Part shown: in pieces, positions 38,862 to 45,950 of the stretch
Numbering within the stretch: position 1 is the first letter of the stretch
Layout: every line of letters begins with the position of its first letter
Assembly (NCBI RefSeq): GCF_002454115.1
Contig: NZ_DKIH01000009.1
Span: 281,198-345,197, forward strand
Reading direction: 5' to 3'
From: Sphingopyxis sp. UBA6723
GTDB lineage: Bacteria > Pseudomonadota > Alphaproteobacteria > Sphingomonadales > Sphingomonadaceae
Length of the DNA: 64,000 nucleotides
The notes under the pieces: model-generated
What the model was told of the DNA's origin: nothing
The model's input: the letters and a program-made list of their open reading frames with translations, nothing else
The model's database searches: none
Made by a program: the position numbers and the translations under genes

Positions 38862-40184
38862 TCAGGATGGCCGCGTCTGGCGCTGCTCATCCCACCACGC
38901 CATGCGTTCGGCGATCCGCTTTTCGAATCCGCGGTCGGTCGGTTGATAATAAGTTTGCGCGCTCATGCCTTCCGGCCAGTAATCTGCCCCTGAAAAGCCA
39001 TCGGGCGCATCATGGTCATAGGCATAGCCCGCGCCGTAACCCAAGTCTTTCATCAGCTTGGTCGGCGCGTTGAGGATATTGGCGGGCGGCGCGAGCGATC
39101 CCGTGTCGCGCGCCGATGCGAAAGCCCCCTTCTGCGCCGCATAGGCCGCGTTCGATTTCGGGGCGGTGGCAAGATAGAGGCATGCTTGGACGATCGCCAG
39201 TTCGCCCTCGGGCGAACCAAGAAACTGATAAGCGTCCTTGGCGGCAAGGCATTGCACCAGCGCCTGTGGATCGGCGAGGCCGACGTCTTCGCTTGCGAAC
39301 CGCACCAGTCGACGGAGCACATAGAGCGGCTCCTCACCCGCGACGACCATTCGCGCGAGATAATAGAGCGCCGCCTGCGGATCGGATCCGCGCAGCGCCT
39401 TGTGCAGCGCCGAAATCAGATTGTAGTGACCGTCGCGGTCCTTGTCATAGACCGGCATCCGGCGGTGCAGGAACTGTGCGAGCGCTGCCGGATCGAGGGG
39501 ATCAGGGATCGCCGCGGCGAACAGCGTCTCGACTTGGTTGAGCAAGAAGCGCCCGTCGCCGTCGGCGCTCGTGACCAAAGCGGCCCGGGCATCGTCGGTG
39601 ACCGGTAAGCTGCGTCCGATATCGCCCTCGGCACGCGCGACGAGCTGCTTCAGCGCATCCTCGCCGAGGCGGTTGAGCACCAGCACCTGCGCCCGCGACA
39701 GCAGCGCCGCGTTCAAGGCAAAGCTAGGATTTTCGGTCGTCGCGCCGACCAGTACCACCGTGCCGCGCTCGACATAGGGCAGGAAGCCGTCCTGTTGCGC
39801 GCGATTGAAGCGGTGAATCTCATCGACGAACAGCAAGGTCCGCTTGCCCGCTGCGGCCATTTTTTCGGCCTCGGCAAAGGCCGTCCGCAAGTCGGCGACG
39901 CCCGAGAACACCGCCGACAGCGCCGAAAAGCGCATTCCTACCGCTTCGGCAAGCAGCCGCGCGATCGTCGTCTTGCCGGTGCCTGGCGGTCCCCACAGGA
40001 TGATCGACGACAATTGCCCTGCCGCGACCATGCGGCCGATCGTGCCTTCGGGTCCGGTCAGATGTTCCTGCCCGACGACGTCGGTCAGCGTGCGCGGGCG
40101 GAGACGTTCGGCGAGTGGCACCGGGCCGGTTGCAGCGACGTTGCGTTGTCCCGGGGGATCGCCGCCGAACAAGTCTCCGCCCAT
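38862..40184 (-). CDS. rarA: Replication-associated recombination protein A (AAA+ ATPase)
   Basis: The 440-residue protein has Walker A GPPGTGKT at 65-72, Walker B LLFVDEIHRF, sensor 1 ATTENPSF and the C-terminal tetramerisation domain of the RarA/MgsA/WRNIP1 family (LVRFASEDVGLADP). It acts at stalled forks. The start (MGGDLFGG) is eight bases downstream of the GT4 gene's stop, so the two are probably co-transcribed by chance of position rather than function. Confidence 0.96.
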   Translation of the reverse strand: MGGDLFGGDPPGQRNVAATGPVPLAERLRPRTLTDVVGQEHLTGPEGTIGRMVAAGQLSSIILWGPPGTGKTTIARLLAEAVGMRFSALSAVFSGVADLRTAFAEAEKMAAAGKRTLLFVDEIHRFNRAQQDGFLPYVERGTVVLVGATTENPSFALNAALLSRAQVLVLNRLGEDALKQLVARAEGDIGRSLPVTDDARAALVTSADGDGRFLLNQVETLFAAAIPDPLDPAALAQFLHRRMPVYDKDRDGHYNLISALHKALRGSDPQAALYYLARMVVAGEEPLYVLRRLVRFASEDVGLADPQALVQCLAAKDAYQFLGSPEGELAIVQACLYLATAPKSNAAYAAQKGAFASARDTGSLAPPANILNAPTKLMKDLGYGAGYAYDHDAPDGFSGADYWPEGMSAQTYYQPTDRGFEKRIAERMAWWDEQRQTRPS

Positions 40185-40191
40185 CGGACGC

Positions 40192-41349
40192 TCAGCCCCC
40201 GCGCCGCTGTTTCTGGCGAATCAGGCGCAGATAGGTGTCGGCGACCGCCTGGTTGATGGCGTCCCATTGATAGGCGCCGCTTTCGGCCACCGCCGCCGCG
40301 CCATGGTCGGCGCGGAGCGGGAGGTCGCGGCAATAGCGCTGAAGATGATCGGCAAAACCGGTGATCGAACCCGGCGCGACCAGATACCCCGTCCGGCCAT
40401 GCTTGACGATGCTGGCACTTCCCGTGGCGCGCGCCGCGACCACGGGAAGTCCGCACGCCATCGCCTCCAGCGTCACATTGCCAAAGGTTTCGGTGACCGA
40501 CGGGTTGAAAAAGATATCGCACGACGCGAGCGCGCGGGCGAGGTCTTCGCCGCCCTGAAAACCGACAAATCTGGCGTTCGGAAGCCGCGATTCGAACCAG
40601 TCACCGGCCGGCCCCTCGCCGATGACGACCACCTTGTGCGGCACCCCACGCCGGGCCAGCACATCGATCGCGTCGGCGAACACATCGAGCCCCTTTTCCA
40701 TCACCAGCCGTCCCAGAAACGCGATGGCGGGAACGTCGTCGGCGATGTCGAGCGAACGGCGCCACGCCATGTCGCGGCGGCCCGGATGAAACACGCCCTG
40801 CTCGACGCCGCGCGTCCAGATGCCGATGTCGTAATTCATCCGCTGGTCGCGCAGCACCTGCGCAAAGCTCTCCGACGGCGCGATCAGCGCGTCGCACTTG
40901 CGGTACAATTTGCGCAGCCACGCCACCATCACGGGTTCGAGGAACGACAGGTTGTAATAGCGAAAATAGGTTTCGAAGCGCGTGTGGACCGAACATGCGA
41001 CCGGCAACCGCCGCCGCCGCGCCCACGATGCCGCTTGACGCGACACGCGATCCGGGCTGGAGATATGGAGGATATTCGGTGCGAAAGCGGCGATGTCCTG
41101 CCGCACCCGCGATGAAAAGGTGACCGGGATGCGATATTCACTGCGGCCAGGGATTGCGAAGGAGGGCACGCTGACCAGATCGCCTGTCGGTTCGAAATCG
41201 GGGTTGGCGACGGTCGGCGAATAAACCCGCACCGCGGCGCCCTGCGCCAGCAGATAGCCGACAAGGCGGTTCAGCGCCTTGTTCGCCCCATCGACGGTCA
41301 TATTGTAATTGCCGCTGAACAGGGCGATGCGCAGGTCGGAGACGTCCAT
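40192..41349 (-). CDS. Family 4 glycosyltransferase
   Basis: This 385-residue GT-B protein starts at ATG 41349. It has a nucleotide-binding N-domain (LRIALFSGNYNMTVDGANKA) and the donor-binding C-domain with the E-x7-E motif in SVTETFGNVTLEAMACGLPVV. The region around SVHTRFETYFRYYN resembles lipid or diacylglycerol glycosyltransferases of the PimB/SqdX/MgtA group, so the acceptor may be a glycolipid, as expected in sphingomonads with glycosphingolipids. This is inference. It lies between corC and rarA in the same direction. Confidence 0.87.
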   Translation of the reverse strand: MDVSDLRIALFSGNYNMTVDGANKALNRLVGYLLAQGAAVRVYSPTVANPDFEPTGDLVSVPSFAIPGRSEYRIPVTFSSRVRQDIAAFAPNILHISSPDRVSRQAASWARRRRLPVACSVHTRFETYFRYYNLSFLEPVMVAWLRKLYRKCDALIAPSESFAQVLRDQRMNYDIGIWTRGVEQGVFHPGRRDMAWRRSLDIADDVPAIAFLGRLVMEKGLDVFADAIDVLARRGVPHKVVVIGEGPAGDWFESRLPNARFVGFQGGEDLARALASCDIFFNPSVTETFGNVTLEAMACGLPVVAARATGSASIVKHGRTGYLVAPGSITGFADHLQRYCRDLPLRADHGAAAVAESGAYQWDAINQAVADTYLRLIRQKQRRGG

Positions 41350-41389
41350 CGGGACCCAGCTAGTCCCTCGCGCCGACAAAGGCAATTCG

Positions 41390-42331
41390 TCAGAACTCCT
41401 CGCGGCGCTCGGTCGAAGCTTCCAGATCGACGACGACGGGCGGGTGCAGGCGCAGGCGATGAACGCGGCGTTCGTCGGCCTCGGTTACCTCGATCCGCCA
41501 ACCGCTCGGGTGAAATAAGATTTCGCCGACCTGCGGCACATGGCCCGCAAGCACTGCGGCCAGGCCGCCGAGCGTATCGACATCTTCGTCGATCTCGGCG
41601 AGCCGCGGATCGATCGCTTCGCCGACATCGTCGAGCTCGGCGCGCGCATCGGCGTTCCAGCAGCCGTCTTCGCCAGCCATGAACAGCGCGGTCGGCTCGT
41701 CGTCATGCTCGTCCTCGATCTCGCCGACGATTTCCTCGACCAGATCCTCAATCGTCAGCAGGCCTTCGGTCCCCGAGTATTCATCAATCACGATGGCCAG
41801 ATGGGTGCGTTTCGCCCGCATTTCGGCGAGCAGGTCGAGCACCCCCATCGATTGCGGCACATAGAGCGGCTGGCGGAGCAGGTCGAGCAGCGGCGGCGGC
41901 GGGCGGCCCTCGGCGAGCACCGCGAACACGTCCTTGACGTGGATCATGCCGACCACTTCGTCCAGGTTTTCGCGGTACACCGGCAGGCGGCTATGCCCCG
42001 CCTCGGCAAATTGCGCGACGATTTCATCAAAGCTGGCGCTTTCGGGGATGGCGATGATGTCGGCGCGCGGTACCGCGACGTCGTCGACCGTCTGTTCGCC
42101 GAAATGGAGCAGGTTGCGCAGCATCTTGCGCTCGATCGGCGACATATCGCCGACGATATTGCTGCCGCGCCGGTCGTGCCCCTCTTCTTCGGCCTCGTCG
42201 ATAACCTCTTCGATCTGTTCGCGCAGCGACGGTTCCTTGTCGCCGCCGAACAGCAATGTCCGGAGCCCGGCCCACAGGCCGGACCTACTGTCCTCTTCCG
42301 ATCGGGTCGAAGATCCCTGGTCGTCGGGCAT
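41390..42331 (-). CDS. CBS-domain hemolysin/CorC-family protein
   Basis: ATG 42331 is preferred; earlier ATGs extend back into ybeY. The 313-residue soluble protein has two CBS motifs (VPRADIIAIPES and LDLLAEMRAKRTHLAIVIDEYSGTEGLLT) and a C-terminal CorC_HlyC transporter-associated domain (GGLAAVLAGHVPQVGE). There are no membrane segments, as is usual for the CorC branch. It may take part in magnesium or cobalt homeostasis. It follows ybeY with an 18-base gap, the classic order. Confidence 0.93.
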   Translation of the reverse strand: MPDDQGSSTRSEEDSRSGLWAGLRTLLFGGDKEPSLREQIEEVIDEAEEEGHDRRGSNIVGDMSPIERKMLRNLLHFGEQTVDDVAVPRADIIAIPESASFDEIVAQFAEAGHSRLPVYRENLDEVVGMIHVKDVFAVLAEGRPPPPLLDLLRQPLYVPQSMGVLDLLAEMRAKRTHLAIVIDEYSGTEGLLTIEDLVEEIVGEIEDEHDDEPTALFMAGEDGCWNADARAELDDVGEAIDPRLAEIDEDVDTLGGLAAVLAGHVPQVGEILFHPSGWRIEVTEADERRVHRLRLHPPVVVDLEASTERREEF

Positions 42332-42350
42332 ATATGTCGTGGTTCCTCTG

Positions 42351-42857
42351 TTAGTCCTGATCTGCATATGGATTGGCGATGCCCAGCGATGCAAGTGCTT
42401 TCACTTCCAATGCCTCCATTGCCCCGGCGCTCGCATCGTCCCCATGATCATAGCCGACCAGATGCAGCGTGCCATGGACGATCAGATGCGTCGCATGGTC
42501 GGCGATCGAAATTGCCTTCTCTTCGGCTTCGCGCGCGCAGGTTTCGCGCGCCAGCACGATGTCGCCGAGCAGGATTTCGCCGTCGTCGCTGTTCGCCAGA
42601 CCTTCGAGGAGATCGTCCTGCACTTGCGGAAAGGACAACACGTTCGTGGGTTTGTCCTTGCCGCGGAAATCGCGGTTGAGCGTCTGAACCTCAGCATCGT
42701 CGGTCAGCCGTACCGCAACCTCGACCAGCGGCGCTGCGTTGGTGAGCGCCGCATAGGGCGTCAACGCGAGGGCGGCGGCCACGGCTTCCGCGGCGCGCGC
42801 CTCCCAATCGAGCGCGTCGGGCCATGGCGTCGCGGCGTGGGTTTCGACGCTCAGCAT
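42351..42857 (-). CDS. ybeY: Endoribonuclease YbeY (16S rRNA maturation)
   Basis: The 168-residue protein has the zinc triad H128, H132 and H138 in HGTLHLVGYDH, and the TNVLSFP strand motif. It processes the 16S rRNA 3' end and takes part in ribosome quality control. In most bacteria phoH lies directly upstream; here the upstream neighbour is an ECF41 gene and phoH is 5.6 kb away on the same strand. All catalytic residues are intact. Confidence 0.96.
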   Translation of the reverse strand: MLSVETHAATPWPDALDWEARAAEAVAAALALTPYAALTNAAPLVEVAVRLTDDAEVQTLNRDFRGKDKPTNVLSFPQVQDDLLEGLANSDDGEILLGDIVLARETCAREAEEKAISIADHATHLIVHGTLHLVGYDHGDDASAGAMEALEVKALASLGIANPYADQD

Positions 42858-43045
42858 GCAAGACCTCGCGGAAGATAAATGGCGGAAAACTGCGCAAGTT
42901 CATTCGCAATTTGCGCTTTCAGGGCGGGGCTTGCCCTCGCAGGATCAGCGTTGAAGCTCATGCCCATCCGCTACCGCGGCGCGAGAATGTAGGACAGCGT
43001 TTTTTCCGGTTCCGGGGAGGGGTGGTTTGAGGTGGGGAGCGGCCA

Positions 43046-43912
43046 TCAATGCACATGCGCCAGCTTGTCGGGGTTGCGCATCACATAGATGCCGACCACC
43101 TTGCCGTCCTCGATCTCCAGCGCGGTGGTTTGCAGCTTGCCGTCAGCCTCGCGGGTGACGAAGCCCGGCAGGCCATTGATCGTCCCGGCGTGGACCAGCG
43201 TCGAGCCATATTTGCCGAACAATACCGCCAGGCTGCGGTGCAGCTTGAGCACGATGTCGTAACCGAACACCGGCTCGGTGACCGCCGGACGCTTGCCGCC
43301 GCCGTCGGACCATAGGCCGACATCGGCGGCGAGCATGGCGCCAAGCGCGGCCATGTCGCCGCTGCGCGAGGCGGCGAAAAAGGCGTTGGCGATCTGGAGC
43401 CCCTGCTCCTTCTCGAGCTTGTAGCGCGGGCGCGCGTCGCGAACGTGGGTGCGGGCGCGCGCGGCGAGCTGGCGCGTTGCCGCGGGATCGCGGTCGATCG
43501 TCTTCGCCACCTCGTCGAATTCGACGCCGAACACGTCGTGGAGCAGAAAGGCGGCGCGTTCGAGCGGCGACAAGCGTTCGAGCGCGAGCATCAGCGGCAG
43601 GGTGACGTCGTCGGCTTCCTCCTCTTCGACCAGCGGATCGGGGAGCCAGGGACCGACATAGGTCTCGCGTTGATGGCGCGCCGATTTGATCTGGTCGAGG
43701 CAGAGCCGGGTCACGGTGTGGCGCAGGAACGCCGCAGGCTCGCGCACCTCGCTCCGGTCGATGCCGAGCCAGCGGATGAAGGCATCCTGCACCACATCCT
43801 CGGCATCGGCGACCGAGCCGAGCATGCGGTATGCAACGCGGGTGAGCAGCGGGCGCATCGGGTCGAAACTGTCCGCCGCGTCTGCCGCATCTTGGGAACC
43901 CGTCCGGGTCAT
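43046..43912 (-). CDS. ECF41-type sigma factor with fused SnoaL-like regulatory domain
   Basis: The 288-residue protein has sigma-2 (RVAYRMLGSVADAEDVVQDAF) and sigma-4 (LSPLERAAFLLHDVFGVEFDEVA) followed by about 110 residues of a NTF2/SnoaL-like domain. The ECF41 hallmarks are all there: W-L-P-x-P in the linker, a DGGGK motif (WSDGGGKRPA) and NPDKL at the end. In this family the C-terminal domain controls activity in place of an anti-sigma factor. The start overlaps the stop of the carboxymuconolactone decarboxylase by one base, so they are translated together. A matching promoter lies upstream of that gene, which predicts autoregulation. Confidence 0.95.
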   Translation of the reverse strand: MTRTGSQDAADAADSFDPMRPLLTRVAYRMLGSVADAEDVVQDAFIRWLGIDRSEVREPAAFLRHTVTRLCLDQIKSARHQRETYVGPWLPDPLVEEEEADDVTLPLMLALERLSPLERAAFLLHDVFGVEFDEVAKTIDRDPAATRQLAARARTHVRDARPRYKLEKEQGLQIANAFFAASRSGDMAALGAMLAADVGLWSDGGGKRPAVTEPVFGYDIVLKLHRSLAVLFGKYGSTLVHAGTINGLPGFVTREADGKLQTTALEIEDGKVVGIYVMRNPDKLAHVH

Positions 43913-44367
43913 CAGGCCGCCTTAGCCGCCGGCTGTTCGAACCACAGGTCGAAACCGACCGCGAGGCGGTTCCAGCCATTGATGATGTTGATCATCAGCG
44001 TCAGCTTCACCTGTTCCTCCGCCGTGAAATGCGCTTCGAGTCCGTCTTTCGCAGCCTGTTGTGTGTGGCCTTGGGACAGACGGGTCAAGGCATCGGTCCA
44101 CGCCAGCGCAGCGCGTTCGCGCGCGGTATAGACGGGAGCCTCATGCCACGCCGCGAGCAAATAGATACGCTGCTCGGTCTCGCCCTTGGCGCGCGCTTCG
44201 GCGGTGTGCATGTTGATGCAATTGGCGCAGGCGTTGAGGATCGAGGCGCGAATTTTGACCAGCTCGATCAGGCTCGGCTCCAGGCTGTCCTGCACCGCCA
44301 GACTGACGCTCATCCACTGTTTCATCAGCTGCGGCGCGGCGGCGAAGGGGTCGGTTACGACGGTCAT
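43912..44367 (-). CDS. Carboxymuconolactone decarboxylase/AhpD-family protein (ECF41 partner)
   Basis: This 151-residue protein begins at ATG 44367, eight bases after GGAG. It has the AhpD core: ELVKIRAS at 35-42, then C47-A-N-C50 with H54 (ACANCINMHT), the redox or proton-relay site of the family, and a helical tail. In ECF41 loci a COE gene (carboxymuconolactone decarboxylase, oxidoreductase or epimerase) is the usual partner and target. The natural substrate is unknown; AhpD-like peroxidase reductase activity is possible. Confidence 0.93.
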   Translation of the reverse strand: MTVVTDPFAAAPQLMKQWMSVSLAVQDSLEPSLIELVKIRASILNACANCINMHTAEARAKGETEQRIYLLAAWHEAPVYTARERAALAWTDALTRLSQGHTQQAAKDGLEAHFTAEEQVKLTLMINIINGWNRLAVGFDLWFEQPAAKAA

Positions 44368-44400
44368 AATCTGTCTCCTTTGGTTGGTTTGTACCGACTT

Positions 44401-44427
44401 GACGAGACAGGATCGGCAGGTGTGACA
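44401..44427 (-). promoter_or_regulatory. ECF41-type promoter of the decarboxylase-sigma operon
   Basis: Read on the minus strand, TGTCACA (44427-44421) is followed by exactly 16 bases and then CGTC (44404-44401). This matches the -35/-10 pair described for ECF41 promoters (TGTCACA and CGTC). It sits about 34 bases upstream of the ATG at 44367, leaving a short leader with the ribosome site. Autoregulation by the sigma factor encoded in the operon follows if the family rule holds. Confidence 0.85.
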
Positions 44428-44506
44428 TGGCGCGCGAAAAAATTTCGCACGGGTGTGAAAATCCGTTAGCTTGGTTGCCTCGACAATGATGAGGAGGGGT
44501 CCAATC

Positions 44507-44890
44507 ATGAAGTTTCTCGATGGTTTCGGCGAACAGGCCTACGCGCTGCTGCGCATCGTCGCGGGTCTGTTGTTCATGGCGCATGGGGTGCAGAAATTTA
44601 TCAATTTCCCCGCCGCCTTTCCCTATCCGTTGACGCCGATGCTGCAAGCCGCAGGCGCGATCGAGCTGATCGCCGGCGCGCTGATCGCCATCGGGCTGTT
44701 CACCCGCCCCGCGGCGTTTATCGCCAGCGGGATGTCGGCGGTCGGCTATTGGGTCGCGCACGGGATGCAAAGCCCCTTCCCGATCGCCAATGGCGGCGAG
44801 ACGATCGCGCTCTACTGCTTCATCTTCCTGTTCATCGCGACGCGCGGGGCCGGGATCTGGAGCGTGGATGGGGCACGCGCAAAGGCGTAA
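44507..44890 (+). CDS. DoxX-family membrane protein
   Basis: ATG 44507 has GAGGAGGGG upstream. The 127-residue protein has four hydrophobic helices with the DoxX signature RIVAGLLFMAHGVQKF and a central GAIELIAGALIAIGLFTRPAA. DoxX-like proteins are linked to redox or thiol stress but their activity is undefined. It is divergent from the decarboxylase-ECF41 operon with 140 bases between, and could be controlled from the same region, although I saw no second TGTCACA in its direction. Confidence 0.9.
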   Translation: MKFLDGFGEQAYALLRIVAGLLFMAHGVQKFINFPAAFPYPLTPMLQAAGAIELIAGALIAIGLFTRPAAFIASGMSAVGYWVAHGMQSPFPIANGGETIALYCFIFLFIATRGAGIWSVDGARAKA

Positions 44891-44899
44891 TGCAAAATA

Positions 44900-44923
44900 G
44901 GGGCGGCCCTGACGGACCGCCCC
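44900..44923. terminator. Stem-loop between convergent DoxX and DUF6607 genes
   Basis: GGGGCGG (44900-44906) pairs with CCGCCCC (44917-44923) around a ten-base loop. It lies 10 bases after the doxX stop and 30 bases before the stop of the opposite gene, so it may end both transcripts. No long T-run follows. Confidence 0.65.
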
Positions 44924-44952
44924 CAGTGCCGGGATTCACATGGTGAAGGTCG

Positions 44953-45927
44953 TCACAGCTTTCGGGTATTCGCCTCGATCAGTTTTTTCGCCTCAGCAAT
45001 AGCCTTGGCGGTGGTCAGTTTCTGGTCCTGCACCTCGTCAGCCATCTCGAGGAGGCGACCGCTGATCACGGTACCGGTTTGCGCCTCCTCGTTGATCGCG
45101 ATACCGCCTTTGGTGGCGGCGACGCGGTCCCATTCGGCGCGCACCGCGGCCCAATAATTCTTCGTCGCGGCCCAATAATCGTCGGCGGCCTTCACGTCAT
45201 ATTGGTCATATTTGATATAGGTGTTGAGGACATATTCCTGAACGATGGGGACCAGTTTGCCGTCCATCGTTCCCATCTTGGTGTTGTCCTGCCAATGGAC
45301 CCAGCCGTCGGGGCTCGGCTGGTGGCGGTTGATCGACAGATAACGGTCGTAAACGGGGTTCCGCACCGCATCGCGGCGCGCGAGCGGGCGCCAGGTCCAG
45401 TTCGAACGCCAGCGGCGGAGACCGCCCTGCGTTTCGAACTGGCCCCAGCCGCCATAACGCGGACTGTCATCGACCTGATACACCGTCTGCGACCAGCGGC
45501 CGGTGCGCATGCGTTCGGGGACGTCTTCCCATGTCCAGCTGTTGCGGTCCGAATAAACGAGCACCTTGGCAGGCTCATACTCCCAGTCCTGCCGCCAATG
45601 TTTGATGATCATGCTCTTGTCGTCGTCGGTCGTGATGACGAGCAGGTGCTGGAGGACGATCTTGCGCCCCGTATCCTCGATCACGCGGACGACCTCGTTG
45701 CCGCCCGAGCGTTTGGGTTCGAGCACTTCGTAATTCGGATCCCAGCGCGTCGATTCCTGCATGTGAAAGCTGACGCGGTAATTGCCCGCCATCGCGAGGA
45801 TGTCGGCGCGGTCCTGCTCGAAATTGGCCGCAGCGGCATCGGCAGCGATCGGCGGGTGTGCGGAAGCCGCGATGGGGATTGCGGCCGAGAACAGCACGGC
45901 GGCGGCGAGGTTGCGGATGGTTTTCAT
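44953..45927 (-). CDS. DUF6607-family periplasmic protein
   Basis: This 324-residue protein has a cleavable leader (NLAAAVLFSAAIPIAASAHP) and a mature domain rich in tryptophan and aspartate, with MAGNYRVSFHMQE, HWRQDWEYEP and QPSPDGWVHWQDNTKMG as recognisable blocks of the DUF6607 family. The function is not established; family members are often encoded beside TonB receptors for haem or iron. Here it directly follows one (23-base gap), so a role in periplasmic handling of the imported ligand is likely. Confidence 0.85.
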   Translation of the reverse strand: MKTIRNLAAAVLFSAAIPIAASAHPPIAADAAAANFEQDRADILAMAGNYRVSFHMQESTRWDPNYEVLEPKRSGGNEVVRVIEDTGRKIVLQHLLVITTDDDKSMIIKHWRQDWEYEPAKVLVYSDRNSWTWEDVPERMRTGRWSQTVYQVDDSPRYGGWGQFETQGGLRRWRSNWTWRPLARRDAVRNPVYDRYLSINRHQPSPDGWVHWQDNTKMGTMDGKLVPIVQEYVLNTYIKYDQYDVKAADDYWAATKNYWAAVRAEWDRVAATKGGIAINEEAQTGTVISGRLLEMADEVQDQKLTTAKAIAEAKKLIEANTRKL

Positions 45928-45950
45928 GGGATGCAGTCCTTCGTTGCGGA

